Shown piece after piece: positions 1 to 5,084 of a stretch of 5,084 nucleotides of DNA. The number at the start of each line of letters is the position of its first letter. Positions within the stretch are counted from its first letter, which is position 1. Both the position numbers and the translations under genes were made by a program. The stretch lies in assembly GCA_017961385.1 (NCBI GenBank), contig JAGCXJ010000187.1, forward strand, positions 1 through 5,084. The letters are read 5' to 3'. Under the pieces are notes generated by a model. The model ran no database searches, was not told where the DNA came from, and saw nothing but the letters and a program-made list of their open reading frames with translations. This stretch comes from Lachnospiraceae bacterium. GTDB taxonomy: Bacteria > Bacillota > Clostridia > Lachnospirales > Lachnospiraceae.

Positions 1-115
1 CTTCTGGCGCAGGCTCTTCAAGCTGCCACGGCCAACGAGGCGACCGTCGAGTGTGTAGATGTCGCCAGTGCGAGCAACCTTCTGCAGTGTCTCTTGGATG
101 TTGTCACCCTCATCG
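1..115 (-). other. Bacteroidota-like (Prevotella-type) segment joined to the lipoprotein gene
   Basis: Seen directly: GC is 62% in bases 1-60 and 53% in 61-120, against 40%, 43% and 33% in the next three 60-base blocks. In the lipoprotein frame, arginines 246, 256, 260 and 267 use CGC, CGC, CGT and CGC, whereas all three arginines before the switch use AGA. The peptide here contains QKVARTGDIYTLDGRLVG. From family knowledge, many Prevotella-like secreted proteins end with an IYTLDGR-type motif that leads, one or two dozen residues later, into a GIYIxNGKK-like end; the latter would lie just outside the window. The border cannot be placed exactly; it falls somewhere in about 95-125. The reading frame stays open across it, which has about a one in three chance of happening at random. 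Confidence 0.65.
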
Positions 116-807
116 GTAATGATGCCTTCCATGCATTTGAAATTCTGTTCTACGATACCGTTTTCTCCTATCCACGTAAATACACCGCTTGCATTGGTAA
201 AGAATGGCTGTTTCTTCGGGCTGTCGTTTTCCTCATTTATAGCTATTGCAAAAAATCCCATCTTGTTTTTGAATCTTATAAACAACTGACCATCATCCGT
301 GTCGATCTTATCTCCCATCCATGTCTTCATGTCAGAGGATTTAATAGTATCGCTCTTCCAGCAGCTTCCGGGTAGTGCTTCATTGTTTACAGTCCATGAT
401 ATACAGGTCTCTTTTCCAATTATCCACTGTGCATTATCAGCATCGTATAGAAACTCTACATTCTTGCTGATGTTCTGCGGTATCATGCCGCTTGGATCTC
501 CCGCTTCGATATCCACGCTTACAGTATCTTTTGCCACATAATGTCTTCCATCCTCATCTGTATCGATACTTTCAAAGCTATGTCCCTTGATAGTAAGTGA
601 ACTGTAAGCATCAATCATGCAATCACTCATGACCTGATCATCAGATACAGATTCAGGAATTTCCTCAGCCGTTATCTGAGTCTGAGCATTTTCGGTGTTT
701 GCTGTCAATAATTCCGCATCCACATCAGTAGCACATCCCGCAAATGATAACGTTCCAACAAGCATTATTGATAATATAATAAATCCCGATAAAGATCTCT
801 TTTTCAT
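1..807 (-). CDS. Secreted lipoprotein of unknown function, 3' end open at window edge and apparently hybrid
   Basis: The frame is open from an ATG at 805-807 to base 1, giving 269 residues without a stop. An exact AGGAGGT lies 7 bases upstream of the ATG, which fixes the start. The N-terminus is a lipoprotein signal: MKKR, a hydrophobic stretch (residues 6-23), then FAGC with the lipidated cysteine at residue 25. A low-complexity acidic and polar linker (about 26-60) follows, as expected for a protein tethered outside the membrane. The remainder (about 65-225) is acidic and rich in aromatic residues, with a WKSD motif at 150-153; I recognise no named domain in it. From about residue 230 the protein changes character: IYTLDGR at 250-256 is typical of Bacteroidota C-terminal tails, with a matching rise in GC and CGN arginine codons. 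The native C-terminus is therefore probably not present. Tandem half-sites and a promoter upstream suggest control by an AraC-family activator. Function is not assigned. Confidence 0.85.
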   Translation of the reverse strand, partial: MKKRSLSGFIILSIMLVGTLSFAGCATDVDAELLTANTENAQTQITAEEIPESVSDDQVMSDCMIDAYSSLTIKGHSFESIDTDEDGRHYVAKDTVSVDIEAGDPSGMIPQNISKNVEFLYDADNAQWIIGKETCISWTVNNEALPGSCWKSDTIKSSDMKTWMGDKIDTDDGQLFIRFKNKMGFFAIAINEENDSPKKQPFFTNASGVFTWIGENGIVEQNFKCMEGIITDEGDNIQETLQKVARTGDIYTLDGRLVGRGSLKSLRQK

Positions 808-862
808 AACATATACCTCCTGTAATTGGTTTTATATGTTAATCATAAGTTCTTATCGGGAT
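783..862. repeat. 10-bp inverted repeat spanning promoter and start codon of the lipoprotein gene
   Basis: ATCCCGATAA at 783-792 (inside codons 5-9) and its exact reverse complement TTATCGGGAT at 853-862 (inside the -10/-35 spacer) are separated by 60 bases that include the -10, leader and ribosome binding site. In a transcript beginning at the proposed start only the coding-side arm would be present. In read-through transcripts from the upstream operon both arms would be present and could pair, enclosing the start region in a loop. The match may be chance. Confidence 0.35.
815..821 (-). promoter_or_regulatory. Ribosome binding site of the lipoprotein gene
   Basis: AGGAGGT on the minus strand, 7 bases before the ATG at 807. 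This is a full match to the anti-Shine-Dalgarno sequence and predicts efficient translation once the gene is transcribed. It decides the start codon. Confidence 0.9.
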
Positions 863-870
863 CAAAAATA
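842..870 (-). promoter_or_regulatory. Candidate activator-dependent promoter of the lipoprotein gene
   Basis: On the minus strand a TATGAT -10 hexamer (847-842, five of six consensus bases) is preceded by a 17-base spacer (864-848) and a poor -35, TATTTT (870-865). The expected transcript start is near 835, giving a leader of about 28 bases that includes the ribosome binding site. A good -10 with a poor -35 that touches a regulator half-site (886-870) is the usual arrangement for AraC-family activation. An alternative pair, TTGATC (864-859) and TAACAT (840-835) with an 18-base spacer, also exists and is weaker at the -10. Inferred from sequence only. Confidence 0.55.
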
Positions 871-907
871 GTAAAATCTGCACATACATCAGTAATATCT
901 GCACATA
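870..907 (-). promoter_or_regulatory. Tandem 17-bp direct repeats, probable AraC-family operator
   Basis: Two copies on the minus strand, TATGTGCAGATATTACT (907-891) and TATGTGCAGATTTTACT (886-870), are identical at 16 of 17 positions. They repeat with a 21-bp period and are separated by 4 bp. This is the half-site length, orientation and spacing of the classical AraC araI1/araI2 sites, where two protein subunits bind the same face of the helix. The inner copy abuts the -35 of the lipoprotein promoter, and the outer copy ends at the base next to the stop codon of the AraC-family gene. The pairing of this regulator with this site is inferred from adjacency and geometry. I saw no other copy of the core in the window. 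Confidence 0.7.
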
Positions 908-915
908 CTACTGAT
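888..915. repeat. Imperfect palindrome over the araC-like stop codon and outer half-site
   Basis: On the minus strand the arm ATCAGTAGTAT (915-905) and the arm ATATTACTGAT (898-888) can pair over 11 positions, ten Watson-Crick and one G-U in RNA, around the 6-base loop GTGCAG. The arm includes the TAG stop of the AraC-family gene, and the loop is the core of the outer half-site. The stem is AU-rich and no uninterrupted U-tract follows directly; the first runs of T come about 10 and 19 bases later. It is therefore a weak terminator candidate at best. It could instead be a dyad operator or an mRNA 3'-end structure. Confidence 0.45.
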
Positions 916-1807
916 TTCTGAACGCTTTAGGCGACATGCCTTCGTGTTTTTTAAATACCTTTGCAAAATAATTCTGATCATCAAATCCTACTCTTGCACT
1001 TACTTCTCCTATCGGTATCTGAGTTGTTGAAAGCAGTACCTTTGCCAGATCAAGGCGTAACTTGAGCAGATAATTCATGCATGTCATCGATGATTCCTTC
1101 ATAAATATATCGTTAAGTTTGTTTCTGTTTATAAGAAACTCTTTCGTAAGTCTCTCAAGATTGATACTGTCACCTATATGTTCATTCAGGTATTCGACTA
1201 TTTCAGAAAAAGACACAGACGTTTCTGTATTTTTTTCCTGATCATCACCTGCTGATACAATAACATACGAATAATTTATAAAATAAAGCAGTTCCATCAA
1301 AAAAGATCTGCTTCTGCAAGGCCAGAATCCGTCCTTCTGTCCCTTTAGCTGAGCATCAAGAGAGCCTATTATGTTCTTGACCCTCTCAAGGCTGTTAAGA
1401 GATATCGGTATTACAGGCTTAATAATTTCAGCCTTCGTAAACGGAAGTATCATAACATAATCCTGATATATTATCGTACCAAACTTATTATCAAAATCAT
1501 GTGCATCGATCCGTTCGAATGAGAATTCATCTCTGACAGCTGTCGGATTAAAGAAGACAATATCAACTCTGATCTTCTCCATTATTTTAAAATCAGCCTT
1601 ATCTTTGTTTGACAGCAGAATTAAAGCAGGGGCCTTCGCTACATAATCTCTGCCGTCCATCTTAAGTGAGAGAGTTCCCTTCTCAACAACAACTATCTTG
1701 TATGTTGTCTCATCATTGATATATTCAGGGAATCTATCGTTCTTTTCAACATATATGTCAACAATCCTGTCCCAGTCGTCCCAAAAGCACTCTGTATACA
1801 GTTTCAT
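908..1807 (-). CDS. AraC-family transcriptional regulator
   Basis: A 299-residue DNA-binding regulator of typical AraC/XylS length. The N-terminal ~90 residues resemble a cupin-like sensing domain, with the stretch TYKIVVVEKGTLSL followed by KMDGRDYVAKAPALILL at about 35-65. A linker with a helical region follows (about 135-185). The C-terminal ~100 residues are the two-helix AraC DNA-binding domain: first helix-turn-helix at about 215-242 (INLERLTKEFLINRNKLNDI), second at about 264-299, with the signature GFDDQNYFAKVFKKHEGMSP and final FRNQ. ATG 1807 is preferred because GGGGG sits 6 bases upstream and the gap to the previous stop is 13 bases. A TTG at 1837 would add 10 residues and overlap the previous gene. 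It lies directly after the response regulator and directly before a tandem half-site operator, so it likely controls the lipoprotein gene. Effector unknown. Confidence 0.92.
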   Translation of the reverse strand: MKLYTECFWDDWDRIVDIYVEKNDRFPEYINDETTYKIVVVEKGTLSLKMDGRDYVAKAPALILLSNKDKADFKIMEKIRVDIVFFNPTAVRDEFSFERIDAHDFDNKFGTIIYQDYVMILPFTKAEIIKPVIPISLNSLERVKNIIGSLDAQLKGQKDGFWPCRSRSFLMELLYFINYSYVIVSAGDDQEKNTETSVSFSEIVEYLNEHIGDSINLERLTKEFLINRNKLNDIFMKESSMTCMNYLLKLRLDLAKVLLSTTQIPIGEVSARVGFDDQNYFAKVFKKHEGMSPKAFRNQ

Positions 1808-1813
1808 TTCATA

Positions 1814-1818
1814 CCCCC
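1814..1818 (-). promoter_or_regulatory. Ribosome binding site that sets the AraC-family start
   Basis: GGGGG on the minus strand, 6 bases before the ATG at 1807, in the 13-base gap after the response regulator stop. The upstream TTG alternative at 1837 lies inside the previous gene and has no comparable site, so the ATG is favoured. The short gap suggests translational coupling. Confidence 0.6.
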
Positions 1819-1820
1819 GA

Positions 1821-2573
1821 TCATTTACAGTTTTCAAAAAAATCGTTCAGTTTTGCTAGCAGTTCATCCTTCTCAATGGTTTTTAAAAAATATCCCTCTG
1901 GTTTTAATGCTACCACTGCCATAACGCTTTCCTTGTCTCCCTTTCCCGTAAGGAATATAACAGGTATGTTCTTAGTCTCCTCATCACTTCTTAGCATCTC
2001 CAAAACCTGCGGTCCCGTTGTCACAGGCATTTCATGGTCAAGCAAAATAAGGTCAGCCTTGTTTTTTCCAAGCCATTTGATAGCCTGGAGTCCCGAATTG
2101 GCCATAGCTACCTTATATGTACCTCTAAGCCATTCTCTGACAAGTCCGAGATATAATGGATCATCATCAACGATCAGGACTGTTTTTCTGAATTCTCCTG
2201 ATTCCAGCTTTTTAAACATATCAATTACATTTTCAACAAAAGCAGTATTGTCTATCGGTCTTTCATACACTGCATACACAAGATCTCCCGACACATGAGC
2301 TTTTATGAATCTGAGGACGTCCTTATCCCCAATAGGTATCATCAAGACTCCATCCTCAAGCATTTTTTCACACAGGAAATGGAGTGCTGCATCCTTAGGT
2401 ATTTCTCCTTCCTCCATATACACGACAACCAGTTTTGTCTCATTCCATTTTGAATTGATATCGTCGACTTCCCATCGAGCAAATTCACATATCAATCCTG
2501 TATCCTGCAGTTTTTTAAGCAACACTCTTACAAGAAACGATTCTTTTCCACCAATGAACAACACTCGATTCAT
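1821..2573 (-). CDS. Response regulator with a degenerate and an intact receiver domain, no output domain
   Basis: A 250-residue cytoplasmic signalling protein. The C-terminal half (about 130-248) is a full receiver: TVLIVDDDP with the acidic pair D136/D137, phosphoacceptor D179 in LILLDHEMP, T209 in IFLTGKG, and K231 in GYFLKT (followed by T rather than the usual P). The N-terminal half (about 1-120) has receiver-like spacing but no acidic pair (VLFIGGKES), no phosphoacceptor (VVVYMEEGE) and ERP in place of KP, so it reads as a pseudo-receiver. No helix-turn-helix, GGDEF or other output follows. It probably passes phosphate or binds a partner; the histidine kinase is not in the window. ATG 2573 is chosen; TTG 2579 would add two residues and is close to the Shine-Dalgarno site. 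The AraC-family gene follows after 13 bases, suggesting shared signalling. Confidence 0.88.
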   Translation of the reverse strand: MNRVLFIGGKESFLVRVLLKKLQDTGLICEFARWEVDDINSKWNETKLVVVYMEEGEIPKDAALHFLCEKMLEDGVLMIPIGDKDVLRFIKAHVSGDLVYAVYERPIDNTAFVENVIDMFKKLESGEFRKTVLIVDDDPLYLGLVREWLRGTYKVAMANSGLQAIKWLGKNKADLILLDHEMPVTTGPQVLEMLRSDEETKNIPVIFLTGKGDKESVMAVVALKPEGYFLKTIEKDELLAKLNDFFENCK

Positions 2574-2583
2574 CGACAAGATT

Positions 2584-2589
2584 CTCCTT
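2584..2589 (-). promoter_or_regulatory. Ribosome binding site of the response regulator
   Basis: AAGGAG on the minus strand, 10 bases before the ATG at 2573 and only 4 before the TTG at 2579. The ATG spacing is slightly long and the TTG spacing slightly short; I favour the ATG on codon strength. The choice changes only two residues. Confidence 0.6.
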
Positions 2590-2610
2590 TACAACTATAC
2601 AAGCAACAGA

Positions 2611-4212
2611 TCAGAATCTCTCAATAACGCCTTCAAGACCTTTTTCATCATAAATCTGCTTATAATAATCCACTTCTTTGCCTATGATCGCATCTATAGC
2701 TTTCATACTGAGCAATTCAACAGGTGCCTTATCATCCGTAAGCAGATGATCTCCGGCTTCATATGCAGTAAGAGCTCCATCCACGCGCTCCATCATATTT
2801 CTTAAACTGCCTTCTTCTTCCAGGCTGTATCCTTTTTCAAATCGCTCTATGATCTCAGAGTTGTTAGAAGCGAATAATTCCCTGTTGGTTCCGTTATATA
2901 CATCAGCAGTATAAACTGACTGAAATACCCTTGATATCGTATCAGCCAGATAAGCATTTATTCCATCTTCACCGTCAGATATCATATTCATGTTTACGAC
3001 CATGACACCGTCATCCGTCAGATGTTCCTTTACAAGTGAAAAAAACTCTATCGAAGACATCTGAAACGGGATTGTTATATCCTGATAGGCATCAACCATT
3101 ATAACGTCGTATTTTACATCACTATCCAGTCCGTGAAGATATGCTCGTCCATCGTAAGTCGTAACATTGATATCGTTTGGGAGTTCAAAATACTCATGAG
3201 CAAGATCTGTTATCCTCTCATCTATTTCAACTCCCTCAACATTTACATTAGTAAAATACCGATTACACTGGGTTGCGAATGTTCCTGTCCCCATCCCCAA
3301 TATAAGTATATCAAGATCTTCCTTTTCCTCTATTCCTGCCATGAAAGGAGCTGCCATTGCATAGTCATAATACATACCGGTCAGAGTCTTTTCCTTTCTG
3401 TATACCGACTGGACTCCAAACAGGACATTTGTCGAAAAAACAACCTTGGAATCATCCTCATAGACCTGAAGATAATTATAGATAGATTCTCCCTCATAAG
3501 TCAGATCATCTCTCCAGAAAGCAAATGAATCACCATGTCCTAAGACACACGAAGACGCAAATATGATGATCGAAATAATCGCTGCAGTCGATCTCTTTTT
3601 ACCTGATGCAAAATATATTATGGCAAGTAAGAGCAATATTCCCGAAAAGATCAAAAAAGTGATATTGGTTCCCACAGCCGGAATGCTTATAAACGTCGGT
3701 ACAAACGTACCTATGATGCTGCCGATCGTATTTGCAGCATTCAGATAACCGACTGTCTTCCCACTGTCATCAAGACTGTCAACAGTGTATTTAACCAGCG
3801 ACGGCGTAACTGTTCCAAGCAAAAACAGCGGAAATACAAAAACAACCATGCACGCAGCAAATGCTGCTATCACAAGGAAATTAGTGTTTATTGTAAATAC
3901 CAGTAATGCACTTATTCCCAGTATTATATACTTTCCGACTACCGGTATCAGTCCTATCCATACGGCAGCTATTATTATTCTTTTATAAAGCCTGTCCGGA
4001 TTTGGATCCTTATCTGCCCATCTTCCTCCCATTATGTTTCCCAATGCCATCGCGATCATAATCGTACCTATGATTATGGTCCATACGATCTGTGATGAAC
4101 TGAAATATGGAGCAAGTAATCTGCTCGCTCCCAGTTCCACTGCCATAACTGACATTCCGGCGAAGAACTCCGTAAGATACAGATAAGTTTTATTCTGCAG
4201 TATTTTGTTCAT
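2611..4212 (-). CDS. Membrane-fused spermidine-synthase-like protein (polyamine aminopropyltransferase family)
   Basis: A 533-residue protein of the fused transporter-like/spermidine synthase type. Residues 10-225 hold about seven hydrophobic helices (roughly 12-34, 41-62, 78-103, 112-135, 155-177, 182-202, 209-225). Residues ~235-505 form a Rossmann-type domain: ESIYNYLQV (242-250), the nucleotide loop LILGMGTGTFA (303-313), the acidic strand end VEGVEIDE (325-332), YDGRAYL (353-359), the catalytic-region strand VIMVDAY (370-376) and LTDDKAPVELL (491-501). Soluble members transfer aminopropyl groups from decarboxylated S-adenosylmethionine to putrescine. Here the GGGDG loop reads GMGTG, the YHE/HxP gate region reads YDYAMAAPF, and the DSSDP motif reads DAYQD, so the true product is uncertain. 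Its ATG overlaps the previous stop as ATGA, and the only Shine-Dalgarno-like GAGG is 13 bases away, suggesting translational coupling. Confidence 0.85.
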   Translation of the reverse strand: MNKILQNKTYLYLTEFFAGMSVMAVELGASRLLAPYFSSSQIVWTIIIGTIMIAMALGNIMGGRWADKDPNPDRLYKRIIIAAVWIGLIPVVGKYIILGISALLVFTINTNFLVIAAFAACMVVFVFPLFLLGTVTPSLVKYTVDSLDDSGKTVGYLNAANTIGSIIGTFVPTFISIPAVGTNITFLIFSGILLLLAIIYFASGKKRSTAAIISIIIFASSCVLGHGDSFAFWRDDLTYEGESIYNYLQVYEDDSKVVFSTNVLFGVQSVYRKEKTLTGMYYDYAMAAPFMAGIEEKEDLDILILGMGTGTFATQCNRYFTNVNVEGVEIDERITDLAHEYFELPNDINVTTYDGRAYLHGLDSDVKYDVIMVDAYQDITIPFQMSSIEFFSLVKEHLTDDGVMVVNMNMISDGEDGINAYLADTISRVFQSVYTADVYNGTNRELFASNNSEIIERFEKGYSLEEEGSLRNMMERVDGALTAYEAGDHLLTDDKAPVELLSMKAIDAIIGKEVDYYKQIYDEKGLEGVIERF

Positions 4213-4400
4213 AGTATTTCTATATCCTCTGTCTCAATTTGATCAATGCTCATCTCTTCTGTAGCATCATCGATATACTGTTCAAACCCTACAAGAGCTG
4301 CAAACGGCGAAAACTGTGCCGCCCTGTTGAGCATTGACATATGCGGTCTTGTTTTTGACTGATAATGCTCATGATCTATTATATCACTGTAATCACTCAT
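4209..4400 (-). CDS. Small YolD-like protein paired with the Y-family polymerase
   Basis: A 63-residue acidic protein beginning MSDYSDIIDHEHY, with the central block MSMLNRAAQFSPFAAL (21-36) and a C-terminus rich in D, E and I. From family knowledge, small proteins with this start and the RAAQF-PFAAL core sit immediately downstream of UmuC-like polymerases in many Firmicutes, and are commonly treated as YolD-like or hypothetical. Here it lies 15 bases after the polymerase stop, with GGAGGA 6 bases before its ATG. No signal peptide or membrane segment is visible. A role in modulating the polymerase is inferred from context. The stop overlaps the start of the next gene by 4 bases (ATGA), which ties expression of the membrane protein to this pair. 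Confidence 0.75.
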   Translation of the reverse strand: MSDYSDIIDHEHYQSKTRPHMSMLNRAAQFSPFAALVGFEQYIDDATEEMSIDQIETEDIEIL

Positions 4401-4406
4401 TTTATA

Positions 4407-4412
4407 TCCTCC
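4407..4412 (-). promoter_or_regulatory. Ribosome binding site of the small YolD-like gene
   Basis: GGAGGA on the minus strand with 6 bases to the ATG at 4400. It fixes the start of this short gene and supports it being real. Confidence 0.85.
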
Positions 4413-4415
4413 AGA

Positions 4416-5084
4416 CTATTCTGCGTTATGTCCGCCAATCTGAGCGTTTCTTTCTCTGGCTGTGGCTTCATCACGTAAACTCGTTCCTTTAACGATAGCA
4501 TTCTTTCCATATCTCTTTTTTATCTCAAGAGTCGCTTTTTGAAGAGATCTTTCTCTGCTCAACCTTTCTTGGAGATCTTCCTTTCTTTTTTGTTCTTCTT
4601 CAAAATCAGAAAAAAGATCCAGCTGAACATATTCATCTTCTTTTTTTGCGTCCTCTTCCGTCATAAGTCTGCAGGATGTCACCGAAAGCCTTCTGACAAA
4701 GAGATTTTCATCTACAGCCTTATCATATTCCCTAATAAACGCATCGGTAATGACAGATGATGCCGATGTTTTTAAATTAAGATTTATAGTTCCTCCAGCA
4801 TGTTTGGGAACATCCCTGCCGTACCTGTCTTTTTTTATCTCTCCATCATAATCCTTATGATCCTTACCGTTTTTAAATGTGTTCGCATCATATCCAACAT
4901 AAAGATTAAGCTGATCGGTCACCAGCCCCTTCTCCACTAGATCAAGCGACAGCTGATCTGCCATTTCCATGACGACAGTTCTGGCCTCATCTTTCGAATA
5001 CGGTCTTTTGAGCACCTGTCCGTTCGAGTAGGACGTTTCATTTGGTCTGTACTTTTTTATATACTCTATCGTACAAGGTTCCCA
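4416..5084 (-). CDS. Y-family (UmuC/ImpB-like) translesion DNA polymerase, C-terminal part
   Basis: The last 222 residues are in the window; the frame is open to base 5084, so the catalytic palm and fingers lie outside. The visible part starts in the little-finger region (WEPCTIEYIKKYRP, then SNGQVLKRPY) and includes LVTDQLNLYVGYD, typical of Firmicutes UmuC-like polymerases. A beta-sliding-clamp-binding motif, QLDLF, is encoded at 4625-4611. A charged coiled stretch follows, then the conserved tail IKKRYGKNAIVKG and ATARERNAQIGGHNAE. A GTG at 5015 could be mistaken for a start, but the family similarity continues upstream of it without a break, so it is internal. Such polymerases copy across damaged template and are usually SOS-controlled; any LexA-type site would be upstream, out of view. 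It is the first gene of the visible cluster and is followed by the YolD-like partner. Confidence 0.9.
   Translation of the reverse strand, partial: WEPCTIEYIKKYRPNETSYSNGQVLKRPYSKDEARTVVMEMADQLSLDLVEKGLVTDQLNLYVGYDANTFKNGKDHKDYDGEIKKDRYGRDVPKHAGGTINLNLKTSASSVITDAFIREYDKAVDENLFVRRLSVTSCRLMTEEDAKKEDEYVQLDLFSDFEEEQKRKEDLQERLSRERSLQKATLEIKKRYGKNAIVKGTSLRDEATARERNAQIGGHNAE

Noticed and set aside
59..541. Several plus-strand open frames of 76-93 codons in the first 550 bases
   Set aside because: They lie opposite the lipoprotein frame, have no good ribosome binding site, and encode no recognisable family. The minus-strand frame has a lipoprotein signal and an exact Shine-Dalgarno.
864..915. Intrinsic terminator after the AraC-family gene
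   Set aside because: The dyad is AU-rich and is not directly followed by a U-run; the T-rich stretch is separated from it and is explained by the promoter. Not called as a terminator.
893..930. Possible third half-site (CAGAAATCAGTAG) inside the end of the AraC-family gene
   Set aside because: Only about 9 of 13 positions match, it is out of register with the 21-bp period, and it is coding sequence ending in the stop codon.
2594..2624. Possible internal promoter TTGAGA / TATAGT before the response regulator
   Set aside because: The spacer is 19 bases, and the transcript would start within or next to the ribosome binding site. Probably chance in an AT-rich gap, though a separate promoter cannot be ruled out.
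2305..2805. Plus-strand open frame of 166 codons
   Set aside because: It runs antisense across the response regulator and the end of the spermidine-synthase-like gene, both of which have clear motifs. It has no recognisable domain.
4416..5015. Stand-alone 199-residue protein starting at GTG 5015
   Set aside because: The frame continues upstream to the window edge and the upstream residues also match the Y-family polymerase, so the GTG is an internal valine codon.
1..5084. tRNA, rRNA, CRISPR array, insertion sequence, attachment site or replication origin
   Set aside because: Looked for and not seen. No regularly spaced repeats, transposase-like frames or terminal inverted repeats were found.

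Overview
The window reads as a low-GC Firmicutes chromosome of Lachnospiraceae type (Butyrivibrio-like). Hand-counted GC is about 33-43% in the blocks from 121 to 300, most arginines in the lipoprotein are AGA, Shine-Dalgarno sites are strong, and the gene families fit. The exception is the first ~115 bases, which look like they come from a Bacteroidota (Prevotella-like) genome. All genes are on the minus strand, so they are read from the right edge to the left.

Layout in reading order: (1) 5084-4416, the C-terminal part of a Y-family, UmuC-like translesion DNA polymerase, cut by the window edge and carrying a beta-clamp-binding QLDLF motif. (2) 4400-4209, a 63-residue protein of the YolD-like kind that accompanies such polymerases. 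(3) 4212-2611, a membrane protein with about seven helices fused to a spermidine-synthase-like domain, joined to the previous gene by an ATGA stop/start overlap. (4) 2573-1821, a response regulator with a degenerate receiver followed by an intact receiver and no DNA-binding domain. (5) 1807-908, an AraC-family regulator. (6) 807 to beyond base 1, a secreted lipoprotein of unknown function whose 3' end is the Bacteroidota-like segment.

Genes 1-5 are packed with gaps from -4 to about 37 bases, and no promoter or terminator is convincing between them, so they may be one transcript. The lipoprotein is set apart by a 100-base gap that is the most informative regulatory region here. It holds two 17-bp half-sites identical at 16 of 17 positions, repeated with a 21-bp period (the geometry of classical AraC araI1/araI2). 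They abut a poor -35 and a good -10 with a 17-base spacer, followed by a strong ribosome binding site. This suggests that the AraC-family protein encoded just upstream, or a relative, activates the lipoprotein gene. An imperfect palindrome overlaps the outer half-site and the araC stop codon.

Two points deserve most attention: the regulator/operator/lipoprotein arrangement at 842-915, and the abrupt switch of composition, codon use and protein family near base 95-125. The switch is either an assembly or amplification chimera or, less likely, a real inter-phylum recombination. No RNA genes, CRISPR arrays, insertion sequences or origins were seen, and no stretch over 300 bases lacks a gene.
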